DNA of 64,000 bases from NCBI RefSeq assembly GCF_002028405.1, contig NZ_CP020046.1, positions 3,224,001 through 3,288,000 of the forward strand. Direction: 5' to 3'. Source of the DNA: Thiomonas intermedia (GTDB taxonomy: Bacteria; Pseudomonadota; Gammaproteobacteria; Burkholderiales; Burkholderiaceae_C). Within the stretch, counting starts at the first letter, position 1. Each line of letters begins with the position of its first letter. The notes under the pieces are model-generated. The model was given only the letters and a program-made list of their open reading frames with translations. It ran no database searches and was not told where the DNA came from. This document shows positions 39,040 to 46,914 of this stretch, one piece after another. The translations under genes were made by a program, and so were the position numbers.

Positions 39040-39807
39040 TCAGAGATCCAGGTCGGCCACAACCGGCGCGTGATCGCTGGGCCGTTCGTTCTTGCGTGGA
39101 ACCTTGTCGATGACGCAATGTCGCAGCGCAGCGCTCAAGGGCTGGCTCAGCAGAATGTGGTCGATGCGCAGCCCCTGGTTCTTGCGAAAGGCCAGATTGC
39201 GATAGTCCCACCAACTCCAGCTCCTGGGCGCCTGGTCGAAGGCCCGGAAGGCATCGAAAAGCCCCAGCCCGAGCAGTGAGGCGAAATGTGCCCGCTCCTC
39301 TGGCGTGCAGTGGATCTGTCCCGCCCAGGCGACCGGATCGTAGACGTCGCGATCTTCCGGGGCGATGTTGAAGTCGCCGACCAATGCCACGTTCGCATGA
39401 TGTTCCAGCTCCGTGGCCAGCCATGTCTGCAAGGCCTCGAGCCATCGCATCTTGTAGGCGAACTTGTCGCTGTCCGGCGCCTGTCCGTTGGGGAAATAGG
39501 CACCGACCACTCGAACCTCACCGAACGTCGCGGCGATCACTCGCGCCTGCGGATCGTCGAAACCGGGAATGCCGCGCTGAACCTCCGTGGCCGGCACTCG
39601 GCTGAGCAAGGCCACGCCGTTGTAGGCAGGCTGGCCGAAGCAAACGCTGTGGTAGCCCGCAGCCAGCAATGCGGCATGGGGAAATCGTTCATCTGTCAGT
39701 TTGGTTTCCTGCAGCGCCAGGACATCGGCCGACTGGGCTTGCAGCCAGTCGAGCACCTGGGGCAGGCGCACGGCGAGGGAGTTGACGTTCCAGGTTGCGA
39801 TTCTCAT
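39040..39807 (-). CDS. xth: Exodeoxyribonuclease III
   Basis: The 255-residue enzyme starts MRIATWNVNSLAVRLPQVL, typical of Xth. Catalytic motifs are LQETKLTD (metal Glu), NGQAPDSDKF, GDFNIAPEDRDVYDP (Asp/Asn pair) and RPSDHAPVVADL (catalytic His). It cleaves abasic sites and trims 3' ends during base-excision repair. An ATG two codons upstream (39813) is also possible. Between ntrC and this gene, 163 bp hold no recognisable element. Confidence 0.95.
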   Translation of the reverse strand: MRIATWNVNSLAVRLPQVLDWLQAQSADVLALQETKLTDERFPHAALLAAGYHSVCFGQPAYNGVALLSRVPATEVQRGIPGFDDPQARVIAATFGEVRVVGAYFPNGQAPDSDKFAYKMRWLEALQTWLATELEHHANVALVGDFNIAPEDRDVYDPVAWAGQIHCTPEERAHFASLLGLGLFDAFRAFDQAPRSWSWWDYRNLAFRKNQGLRIDHILLSQPLSAALRHCVIDKVPRKNERPSDHAPVVADLDL

Positions 39808-39888
39808 GGTCATGGCGTGCAAATAGCCGCATTCTGCCTGCGCGCCTTGGCATGGGTTCGTTGCAGTTCGATACATGCGGCCCATTTG

Positions 39889-39909
39889 AAATGTTATACA
39901 GTAACTTTT
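39889..39909. promoter_or_regulatory. Putative Zur operator of the second zinc transporter
   Basis: AAATGTTATACAGTAACTTTT contains the core GTTATACAGTAAC (39893-39905), which is one base away from the core of the znuA/znuC operator read on the opposite strand. It is 33 bp upstream of the binding-protein ATG. The match in both sequence and kind of neighbouring gene supports a shared Zur regulator. Confidence 0.7.
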
Positions 39910-39937
39910 CTTAGCTCCTCAACTTCGACTCACTGCC

Positions 39938-40825
39938 ATGAAAACGCGTGCCTTGCTGCTTTCCCTACTCATGCTCTTGCCTCTGTCGTTGCTGCCCAGC
40001 CATGCGGCACGGGCGGCACCGATTGCCATCGTGGCTGCAGAAAGCACTTACGGCGTCATTGCGCAGGCGATTGGTGGAAAGCAGGTGAAGGTGGACAGCA
40101 TCATCAACAACCCTAACGTCGATCCGCACAGCTTCGAGGCCACGCCAGCCGTGGCGCGCAAAGTGGCCAAGGCCCAGATCGCACTGCTCAACGGTATCGG
40201 CTATGACGACTGGATGAGCAAGATGCTGGCGGCGAATCCCGCGCCGCATCGGCAGGTGATCGTGGCCGCGGAGCTTGATCCGGCCCTGATCATGCCGGAT
40301 CGCAACCCGCATGTGTTTTACGATCCTCTGGTGGCGCTCAAGGTGGCCGAAAAACTGACGCAACTGCTCCAGCAGGCCGACCCGACCCACCGCGAGGTAT
40401 TCGCCGACAATCTTCAGCGATTCAAGGCGCAGTTGAGCCGGCTGAACGAAGCGCAAGCTGCATTGGCAAAGCGTCATCCGCAGCTGAAGGTCACGGCCAC
40501 CGAGCCTGTTGTGGGCTATCTGCTGCGGCAACTGGGATGGACCAGCCTGGGCGAGAAATTTCAATTCGACGTGATGAACGATACTGAACCGTCCCCTGCC
40601 GAGGTGGCGCGCTACGAAGACAATCTGCGTCATCACAAGGTGGCCGTGCTGTTCTACAACCGGCAGGTGACCGATCCGCTGACAGATCGGCTGCGTGCGC
40701 TCGCTCGCAGTTCCGGCGTGCCGGTCGTGGGGGTCGATGAATTCGTGCCGCCGAAGACCGACTACGTTCAGTGGCAAATGCAGACTCTTGCCTCGATTGA
40801 ACATGCGCTGGGCAAGGCTCACTGA
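39938..40825 (+). CDS. Zinc/manganese ABC transporter substrate-binding protein (cluster 9)
   Basis: The 295-residue precursor has a signal peptide ending ARA before APIAIVAAE. Likely metal ligands are His in NVDPHSFEATP, His in NPHVFYDP, Glu in TATEPVVGYLL and Asp in GVDEFVPP. It lacks the His-rich loop of ZnuA, so metal preference (zinc or manganese) is less certain from the protein alone. The Zur-like box upstream favours zinc. It begins a three-gene operon. Confidence 0.9.
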   Translation: MKTRALLLSLLMLLPLSLLPSHAARAAPIAIVAAESTYGVIAQAIGGKQVKVDSIINNPNVDPHSFEATPAVARKVAKAQIALLNGIGYDDWMSKMLAANPAPHRQVIVAAELDPALIMPDRNPHVFYDPLVALKVAEKLTQLLQQADPTHREVFADNLQRFKAQLSRLNEAQAALAKRHPQLKVTATEPVVGYLLRQLGWTSLGEKFQFDVMNDTEPSPAEVARYEDNLRHHKVAVLFYNRQVTDPLTDRLRALARSSGVPVVGVDEFVPPKTDYVQWQMQTLASIEHALGKAH

Positions 40826-40827
40826 TC

Positions 40828-41703
40828 GTGGCGAACGACAGACCGGCGGCGAAGAACTTCGGCGAGTGGGCCTTGCAGGCGCAGGGCCTGCGCTGCTCGC
40901 TGGGCGGGCGCATCGTGCTCGACAGCCTGGATCTCGCCATCCGTCCGGGGCAGTTCGTCGGCGTGTTTGGGGCCAATGGGGCAGGCAAGACCACCTTGCT
41001 TCGCGCCCTGCTCGGATTGCAGCCCCTGCAGTCGGGGCGGTTGCAGCTGCTTGGGCAGGACGGCGTGTCCCAGCGTACGCAGATGGGCTATGTCTCGCAG
41101 CGCGATCCCGTCGGCGCCGACAGTTTTCTGCGGGTCCGAAGCTATGTGGCCGCGGCCTGGCAGGGTGAACGCTGGGGGCTGGGTCTGCGCGACGCCGGTC
41201 AGCGCAGGCAGGCAGTCGATGCCGCGCTGCGGGCCATGGAAATGGGAAGTCTTGCCGAGCGCGGGATGGACAGCCTCTCGGGGGGGCAACGCCAGAGGGC
41301 GCGCATCGCCCAGGCGCTGGTCAACCCGGTGCGCATTCTGCTGCTCGATGAGCCGCTCTCCAACCTCGATCCCCAGGCCCAGCAGCGCATTCTCCAGACG
41401 GCGCGCAGGCTTTGCACGGAGCAGGGCCTGTCCGTGCTGATGACTGCGCACGACATCAATCCGCTGCTTCCCCACATGGATCAGGTTCTGTATCTCGCGG
41501 GCGGGCGCGGGCGTCTGGGTACGGTCGACGAAGTGGTCAACGGACCTGCGCTCTCGGCGCTCTACGGCATTCCCATGGCCGTGGCGCGAGATGGCGCCTA
41601 TGTGTTCATCCATCCCGCCGGCGGCTTCATGCCCGAAGGGGCGGCCCATTGCGGGCACGATCACGATCACACCGACCAGGCAGGTCTTGGAGGCGCCGCA
41701 TGA
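40828..41703 (+). CDS. Zinc/manganese ABC transporter ATP-binding protein
   Basis: The 291-residue ATPase starts with GTG two bases after the binding-protein stop. It has Walker A GANGAGKT, signature LSGGQRQR and Walker B ILLLDEPLSNLD. The C-terminus is His/Asp-rich (HCGHDHDHTDQ), paralleling the tail of ZnuC at 17579. It overlaps the permease by 4 bp (ATGA). Confidence 0.93.
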   Translation: MANDRPAAKNFGEWALQAQGLRCSLGGRIVLDSLDLAIRPGQFVGVFGANGAGKTTLLRALLGLQPLQSGRLQLLGQDGVSQRTQMGYVSQRDPVGADSFLRVRSYVAAAWQGERWGLGLRDAGQRRQAVDAALRAMEMGSLAERGMDSLSGGQRQRARIAQALVNPVRILLLDEPLSNLDPQAQQRILQTARRLCTEQGLSVLMTAHDINPLLPHMDQVLYLAGGRGRLGTVDEVVNGPALSALYGIPMAVARDGAYVFIHPAGGFMPEGAAHCGHDHDHTDQAGLGGAA

Positions 41704-42515
41704 TTCTCGGGCTGGAATACGGCTTCATGCGCCACGCGCTCGCTGCCGGCAGCGCGATCGCCGTTCTGAGTGCCGCCGTGGGCTATTTCATCACTCTGCG
41801 GCGACAGGCCTTTGCCGCGCATGCGCTCTCGCACGTCGGGTTCACCGGCGCGGCCGGCGCCATTCTTCTCGGCCTGAGCCCCTATCTGGGCCTGTTCACC
41901 TTCACCTTGGCCAGCGGCGCGGCACTGGCCCTGACGGGCGGACGCATTCGCCAGCGCGATGTCGGCATCGGCATGGTGCTCATGTTCGCCCTGGGGCTCG
42001 GTGTGCTGTTTCTCAACCTTTACACCGCCAACGCGCAGTCGGCGATGAGCATTCTGTTTGGCAGCATTGTGGGCATCACGAGCGAGCAGGCGGCGCTGTC
42101 CCTGCTGGTCTGCGTGGCGGGGCTGGCCGGACTGGCGCTGCTGTACCGCCCCCTATGTTTCGCCAGCTTCAATCCGGAAGGGGCGCAGGCGCGGGGGGTG
42201 AACACGCGCCGGCTCGACGTCCTGTTCATCTTGCTCGTCGCGGCCACCGTGGCGATCGCCGTGCCGGTGATCGGCGCATTGCTGATTTTCGCCTTGTTGG
42301 TCGGGCCCGCGGCCACCGCGCAAACCCTCAGTCGCAGCGTGGCCGGAGGCATCGGCCTGTCTGTCGCGCTGGGACTGGTGGTGACGTGGGGCGGGCTGGC
42401 GGCGGCGTATTACATCGGTTTTCCGGCCAGCACCTGGATCGCCTCGCTGAGCTTTGGCTTCTATCTGCTCGGACACGCGTGGCGCGCCTGGCGGGGCGGC
42501 ACGGCACAAGGATGA
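41700..42515 (+). CDS. Zinc/manganese ABC transporter permease
   Basis: From MILGLEYGFM the protein is 271 residues with seven to eight membrane helices and the ABC-3 pattern: RRQAFAAHALSHVGFTGAAG near residue 37 and IAVPVIGALLIFALLVGPAA near residue 185. It completes the second zinc-type importer. The gene is convergent with ilvD 38 bp away, with no obvious terminator between them. Confidence 0.92.
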   Translation: MILGLEYGFMRHALAAGSAIAVLSAAVGYFITLRRQAFAAHALSHVGFTGAAGAILLGLSPYLGLFTFTLASGAALALTGGRIRQRDVGIGMVLMFALGLGVLFLNLYTANAQSAMSILFGSIVGITSEQAALSLLVCVAGLAGLALLYRPLCFASFNPEGAQARGVNTRRLDVLFILLVAATVAIAVPVIGALLIFALLVGPAATAQTLSRSVAGGIGLSVALGLVVTWGGLAAAYYIGFPASTWIASLSFGFYLLGHAWRAWRGGTAQG

Positions 42516-42553
42516 ATCCTGTGCCGCCCCCCGATTGAAAAACGCGGGCCGAA

Positions 42554-44239
42554 TCAGCTCAGATCCGCATCCAGCACGGCGCCACGGTGTGAGCTGCCGA
42601 CCAGCGCGGCGAACTTGGCCATGACTCCGCGGGTGTAGCGCCTGGGCGGAGGTGTCCAGGCCGCGCGACGCCGGGCCAGTTCGTCGTCGTCGACATGCAG
42701 CGTCAGGCTCTGCGAAGGCGCGTCGATGGTGATGCTGTCGCCCTCCCGCACCAGGGCGATGGGGCCGCCGACCATGGCTTCGGGCGCGACATGCCCGACC
42801 ACCATGCCCCAGGTTCCCCCGGAGAACCGCCCGTCGGTAATCAGCCCGACCGATTCCCCCAACCCTGCGCCCACCAGCGCCGACGTCGGCGCGAGCATCT
42901 CGGGCATGCCCGGGCCGCCCTTCGGGCCGAGATAGCGCAGCACCATGATGTCGCCGGCCTTGATGGCACCGGCCAGAATGGCCTCCAGGGCGCTCTGCTC
43001 ATCGTCGAAGACCCGCGCCGGGCCGGTCATGCTGGGTTTCTTCAAGCCGGTGATCTTGGCCACGCAGCCGTCCGCAGCGAGATTGCCCTTGAGGATGGCG
43101 AGGTGGCCGTGGGCGTACATCGGCCTGTCGATCGGGCGGATCACGTCTTGCTCGGCACTGGGCCGGGCGGGAACGTCCCTGAGATTTTCGGCCACGGTCT
43201 TGCCGTTGATGGTGATGCAGTCGCCATGCAGCAACCCGGCTTCGAGCAGCACCTTCATGACTTGCGGTATGCCGCCGGCGCGGTGCAGATCGGTGGCGAC
43301 GTACTGTCCCGAGGGCTTCATGTCGCAAAGCACCGGGGTGCGTTGACGAATGACCTCGAAGTCTTCGATGGAGAAGGGCACTTCGGCCGCGTGGGCGATG
43401 GCCAGCATGTGCAGTACGGCATTGGTCGAGCCGCCTGTGGCCATGACCACGGCCACGGCGTTTTCCAGCGCCTTGCGGGTGACGATGTCGCGTGGCTTGA
43501 GCCCGGCTCGAACCGCAGCGAGCAGCGCCTGGCCTGAGTCTCGCGCCGATTGCACCTTTTCCTCGTGAACATTCGCCATGGTCGACGAATAGGGCAGGGA
43601 CATGCCCATGGCCTCGATCGCGCTGGACATGGTGTTGGCGGTGTACATGCCGCCGCAGGAACCGCTGGTGGGCACCGAGCATTGTTCGATGGCGTCGAAA
43701 TCGGCATCGCTCATCCGTCCGGCTGCATGTTCGCCGACCGCCTCGAAGACCGAGACGATGTTCAGGTCACGGCCCTTGTAATGGCCCGGCAGAATGGTGC
43801 CGCCGTAGACGAAGATGCCCGGCACATTGCAGCGAAGCATGCCGATCATGGCGCCGGGCATGTTCTTGTCGCAGCCGCCCACGGTGACCACGCCATCCAT
43901 CCACTGTCCCTGCACGCAGGTCTCGACGCAGTCGGCTATGACCTCCCGCGAGACCAGCGAATACTTCATGCCCTCGGTGCCCATGGACATGCCGTCGGCA
44001 ATGGTCGGGGTACCAAACATCTGGGGATTGCCCCCCGCGGCACGCACGCCTTCGATGGCAGCGTCGGCCAGGCGTTGTAGGCCCGAATTGCAAGGGGTGA
44101 TGGTCGAGTGGGCATTGGCGATGCCGATCATCGGATTCTGGAAATCCGACTTCTTGTAGCCCATGGCATAGAACATGGAACGATTGGGGGCTCGGGACGC
44201 CCCCACGGTGATGTTTTCGGAACGCAGTTTCTGGCTCAT
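42554..44239 (-). CDS. ilvD: Dihydroxy-acid dehydratase
   Basis: The 561-residue enzyme has the Fe-S cysteines in [19 protein letters not shown] and [14 protein letters not shown], spread as in [2Fe-2S] IlvD proteins, plus the C-terminal [15 protein letters not shown]. It converts dihydroxy acids to 2-keto acids in valine, isoleucine and pantothenate synthesis. I placed the start at [10 protein letters not shown]; an ATG three codons upstream (44248) is possible. It diverges from lgt. Confidence 0.96.
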   Translation of the reverse strand: MSQKLRSENITVGASRAPNRSMFYAMGYKKSDFQNPMIGIANAHSTITPCNSGLQRLADAAIEGVRAAGGNPQMFGTPTIADGMSMGTEGMKYSLVSREVIADCVETCVQGQWMDGVVTVGGCDKNMPGAMIGMLRCNVPGIFVYGGTILPGHYKGRDLNIVSVFEAVGEHAAGRMSDADFDAIEQCSVPTSGSCGGMYTANTMSSAIEAMGMSLPYSSTMANVHEEKVQSARDSGQALLAAVRAGLKPRDIVTRKALENAVAVVMATGGSTNAVLHMLAIAHAAEVPFSIEDFEVIRQRTPVLCDMKPSGQYVATDLHRAGGIPQVMKVLLEAGLLHGDCITINGKTVAENLRDVPARPSAEQDVIRPIDRPMYAHGHLAILKGNLAADGCVAKITGLKKPSMTGPARVFDDEQSALEAILAGAIKAGDIMVLRYLGPKGGPGMPEMLAPTSALVGAGLGESVGLITDGRFSGGTWGMVVGHVAPEAMVGGPIALVREGDSITIDAPSQSLTLHVDDDELARRRAAWTPPPRRYTRGVMAKFAALVGSSHRGAVLDADLS

Positions 44240-44399
44240 GGCGTGCATTGGGTACGAATCGACGAAGGGCCATTGTCGCGCGGCAAGGGGCCGTCGTTGC
44301 GGGCTGAACGCTTGTGCAGAGGTATCCAAAGGTAAATATTGACCGGCGCTCCAGGCGCTTGAAAGGAATGCGGCAGCCGACCCCGTACACTTCACGCCC

Positions 44400-45227
44400 A
44401 TGCTGATCCACCCCGACTTCAATCCCATCGCCCTGCAGCTTGGCCCGATCAAGGTGCACTGGTACGGCATCATGTACCTGCTGGGCTTCATCACTTTCTG
44501 GCTGCTGGCGCAAAAGCGCCTCAAAGACCAGCCCTATGCGCGCCAGGGCTGGACCTCGCGCGACATCGAGGATTTGTTGTTCGCCGGGGTACTGGGAGTC
44601 ATTCTCGGGGGGCGCACCGGCTATGTGCTGTTCTATCAGCCCGACTACTACTTTGCCCATCCGGCGCAGATCGTCGCGGTGTGGGACGGCGGCATGTCGT
44701 TTCATGGCGGGCTGCTCGGTGTCATGGCCGCGGCCTATTGGTTTGCGCGCACCCGCCGTTATTCGTGGCTTCAGATCATGGACTTTGTCGCGCCGCTCAT
44801 CCCCCCGGGCCTGGCGTTCGGCCGCATCGGCAATTTCATCAACGGCGAGCTATGGGGCCGGGCGGCGCCCGCATGGTGGCCGGGGGCGATGATTTATCCC
44901 GAGTCCGGCAGCATGGTGCCGCGTTTTCCTTCCGAGCTGTACGAGATGTTTCTCGAAGGCATCGTGCTGTTCGCCGTGCTGTGGTGGTTGTCGCGCAAGG
45001 AGCGGCCACGCGGCTTCATTGCCGGGTGTTTTGCATTGGGATATGGCCTGGCGCGGTTCACTGCCGAGTTCTTCCGCCAGCCCGACGCCTTCCTCGGCTA
45101 TCTGTGGTTCCACCTCACGATGGGGCAGTTGCTGTCGATTCCGCTCATCGTGCTGGGCATCGTCATGATTGGCTGGTCGCTGCGGCGCAGAGACCGCATG
45201 GCCGCGCTGGGGCAGTCGGCCTCCTGA
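44400..45227 (+). CDS. lgt: Prolipoprotein diacylglyceryl transferase
   Basis: The 275-residue inner-membrane protein has seven hydrophobic helices. The Lgt signature [14 protein letters not shown] lies near residue 141, with the upstream HGG catalytic-loop motif in SFHGGLLG. It transfers diacylglycerol from phosphatidylglycerol to the lipobox cysteine of prolipoproteins, the first step in lipoprotein maturation. Confidence 0.97.
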   Translation: MLIHPDFNPIALQLGPIKVHWYGIMYLLGFITFWLLAQKRLKDQPYARQGWTSRDIEDLLFAGVLGVILGGRTGYVLFYQPDYYFAHPAQIVAVWDGGMSFHGGLLGVMAAAYWFARTRRYSWLQIMDFVAPLIPPGLAFGRIGNFINGELWGRAAPAWWPGAMIYPESGSMVPRFPSELYEMFLEGIVLFAVLWWLSRKERPRGFIAGCFALGYGLARFTAEFFRQPDAFLGYLWFHLTMGQLLSIPLIVLGIVMIGWSLRRRDRMAALGQSAS

Positions 45228-45236
45228 GCGACAGGG

Positions 45237-45680
45237 TCAAGGCGCGTCGATTTTTTCCGGCGCGCCGATGGCCAGGCCCAAAGCCTTTGCGCTGAGGGCC
45301 AGACGCTGGACCGCGCGGTCCCGGCTCAGCAGCGTGACGGCGGTTTGCGACAGCGCCAGATCGAGAAACATCTGATCGTCCGGGTCGGCGCAGATCAGGC
45401 GTCGTTGAGCCGCAGGGCTGGCGCAGCATCGTCCCCAGCGTGCAAAGCCAGCGTTGACGCGTGCGGCTGAATCCGCGGGATCGAAGCGCCGGGTCAGTGC
45501 CGGGTAATGAATCACGCGCAAGGCTTCGTCCTGCATCGATGGGCAGTAGACCCATGCCACGCGGCCTCGCTGGATGGCCTGGGCCCAGGCCCGCGTTCGC
45601 GGATCGTCGAACAGCACCCAGTCGAGCAGCACCTGCGTATCCAGCACGCAGCGAGGCATCGAATCAGGGGGGAGAGTCAT
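45237..45680 (-). CDS. PIN-domain protein (putative toxin-type ribonuclease)
   Basis: The 147-residue protein (or 140 from MPRCVLDTQV) has a PIN fold: the first acidic residue is in CVLDTQVLLDW and the catalytic cluster is in ADPDDQMFLDLAL, with a later SRDRAV. It resembles the TIGR00305 group of putative toxins. No antitoxin gene is adjacent. The start lies only about 10 nt from the predicted 3' end of 6S RNA, so it may be read from the 6S transcript, the position where many proteobacteria carry ygfA. Confidence 0.82.
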   Translation of the reverse strand: MTLPPDSMPRCVLDTQVLLDWVLFDDPRTRAWAQAIQRGRVAWVYCPSMQDEALRVIHYPALTRRFDPADSAARVNAGFARWGRCCASPAAQRRLICADPDDQMFLDLALSQTAVTLLSRDRAVQRLALSAKALGLAIGAPEKIDAP

Positions 45681-45689
45681 GCGGGGGAG

Positions 45690-45866
45690 GTGTCTGCCGG
45701 AACCGGATTAAGCGTTGATTCCTGAACCCTACTGGGACAGGTGGGCAAGGTCACTGCGATTTGGGGACGTCTGCGCGAGACGTCACGCGCACACACAGAA
45801 TTTCCAAGCCCGAGGCACAAATTTATCGGTTCAGGAAATGCCGACCCAAGCCAGCCCGACAGACCC
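45690..45866 (-). ncRNA. ssrS: 6S RNA
   Basis: Downstream of zapA, the usual place for ssrS, the minus strand folds as a long rod. An outer stem pairs GTCTGTCGG (45864-45856) with CCGGCAGAC (45700-45692), and an inner stem pairs TTCCTGAACC (45837-45828) with GGTTCAGGAA (45728-45719). The segment CCTGAACCGATAAATTT matches the conserved CCUGAGCCGAUA part of E. coli 6S RNA. The span of about 177 nt is close to the 184 nt of E. coli. 6S RNA binds and inhibits the housekeeping RNA polymerase in stationary phase. Ends are approximate. Confidence 0.87.
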
Positions 45867-45903
45867 GAAGCATTGTAGGACGACCCCGTGCCAGGGCAAG
45901 GCT

Positions 45904-46236
45904 TCAGAGCAATTTGCCCTCGGCGCCCAGGGCTTCGTCGAGTTGGCGGGTGAGATGGGCGACGGCCTGAGCGTCTTCCTCGAAGGCCAGAGATGACTGC
46001 ACGGAGTCGCCCGCCGTCTTCGCGGCTTGGCGCGACTCGATCAGACTGTGCGCCAGATTGAGCGCGGCGAGCACGGCAATACGCTCCCGGGCGCGCACCT
46101 TGCCCATATCGCGAATGGCGCACATTTCCGTGTCGACTTCACGCACGGCGGCCAGCAGCGCGGCCTGCTCGTCAGCGGGGCAGGCCAGGGTGTAGATCTG
46201 GCCCATGATGTTCACATCCAGCGTGGTCGTGCTCAT
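45904..46236 (-). CDS. zapA: Cell division protein ZapA
   Basis: The 110-residue protein has the ZapA N-terminal domain (LDVNIMGQIYTLACP, then REVDTEMCAIRD) and a C-terminal coiled coil. It bundles FtsZ filaments at the division site. The ATG overlaps the stop of the upstream coiled-coil gene by 4 bp, and 6S RNA follows downstream, the common zapA-ssrS linkage. Confidence 0.93.
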   Translation of the reverse strand: MSTTTLDVNIMGQIYTLACPADEQAALLAAVREVDTEMCAIRDMGKVRARERIAVLAALNLAHSLIESRQAAKTAGDSVQSSLAFEEDAQAVAHLTRQLDEALGAEGKLL

Positions 46237-46475
46237 GCTTGAGAGTCGGGCTCGCCCGAAAGGGAAGGGGTCTGATCCAGACGGGCCAACAGTTTGTCGA
46301 TCCGCTGCGTGGCGTCGTGCAGGCGCTGTCGCATCTGGTCGCGCTCGGCTTCGAGGCCGTGCAGGCGCTCGGTCAGCAGGGCATTGGTGCGCAGCAGCTC
46401 GTTGTGACGCAGCAGCAACCGCTCGACGCGCGCGTGCAACTGGGCGATGGCGGGGGAGGGCTGTCGTTCGTCCAT
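46233..46475 (-). CDS. Small coiled-coil protein (ZapB-like, TIGR02449 type)
   Basis: From MDERQPSPAI the protein is 80 residues and almost entirely a predicted coiled coil (HARVERLLLRHNELLRTN and onward, about residues 12-65). Such short genes usually precede zapA in betaproteobacteria and may join the Z-ring with it. An ATG three codons upstream (46484) is also possible. It is translationally coupled to zapA. Confidence 0.8.
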   Translation of the reverse strand: MDERQPSPAIAQLHARVERLLLRHNELLRTNALLTERLHGLEAERDQMRQRLHDATQRIDKLLARLDQTPSLSGEPDSQA

Positions 46476-46539
46476 AACGGGCATTCTAAGGCGGTGTCGG
46501 CTACGGCCAAACAGGGCTGCCGCACGGCTAACATGTGAG

Positions 46540-46752
46540 GCGTTGGTGCCCGCGCGGTGGTTCACGCCGCGCAGTTAAACGGGAAACAGGAAGAGACATG
46601 CCTGCGGCAAATGCTCCAGCCTGTGCTGCCCCCGCAACGGTCAGCGACCGAAGGCTCTGCCTTCCGTTCGGACGCTTCATCCACTGAATCCACGGGTTTG
46701 GGAAGGATGTCCGGATCGCGTCGCCAGCCCGGATACCGGCCAACGACGAGAG
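46540..46752 (+). ncRNA. Cobalamin (AdoCbl) riboswitch
   Basis: All main landmarks are present in order: TTGGTGCC at 46543, the TTAAACGGGAAACAGG block near 46575, GCTGCCCCCGCAACGGT near 46625, the B12 box part CCACTG at 46681, GGGAAGG near 46700 and GCCAGCCCGGATACCGGCC near 46723. It lies ahead of a TonB receptor and B12-type transport genes, and binding would switch them off when B12 is plentiful. The 162 bp from 46753 to the receptor start hold the expression platform. The short stretch 46476-46540 must hold divergent promoters; I see no strong boxes. Confidence 0.95.
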
Positions 46753-46914
46753 GACGCGCAGCTTCGGGGTGACGTGGCGCATCAAGACCTCGGTGGTGTC
46801 CATCGCATCGCCACACGACGGTCGAGATGCGTTCGGAGGTCTGGAGCTGCTCGCCTCAGCCGCGCTTGCCGTGCGGGGGAACACGGCAGCGCTCATTCAT
46901 CCGGAAATCGAGCC

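Noticed and set aside
45237-45680. A toxin-antitoxin pair around the PIN gene
   Set aside because: No small antitoxin-like gene overlaps or adjoins it; neighbours are lgt and 6S RNA. Only the PIN protein itself can be supported.
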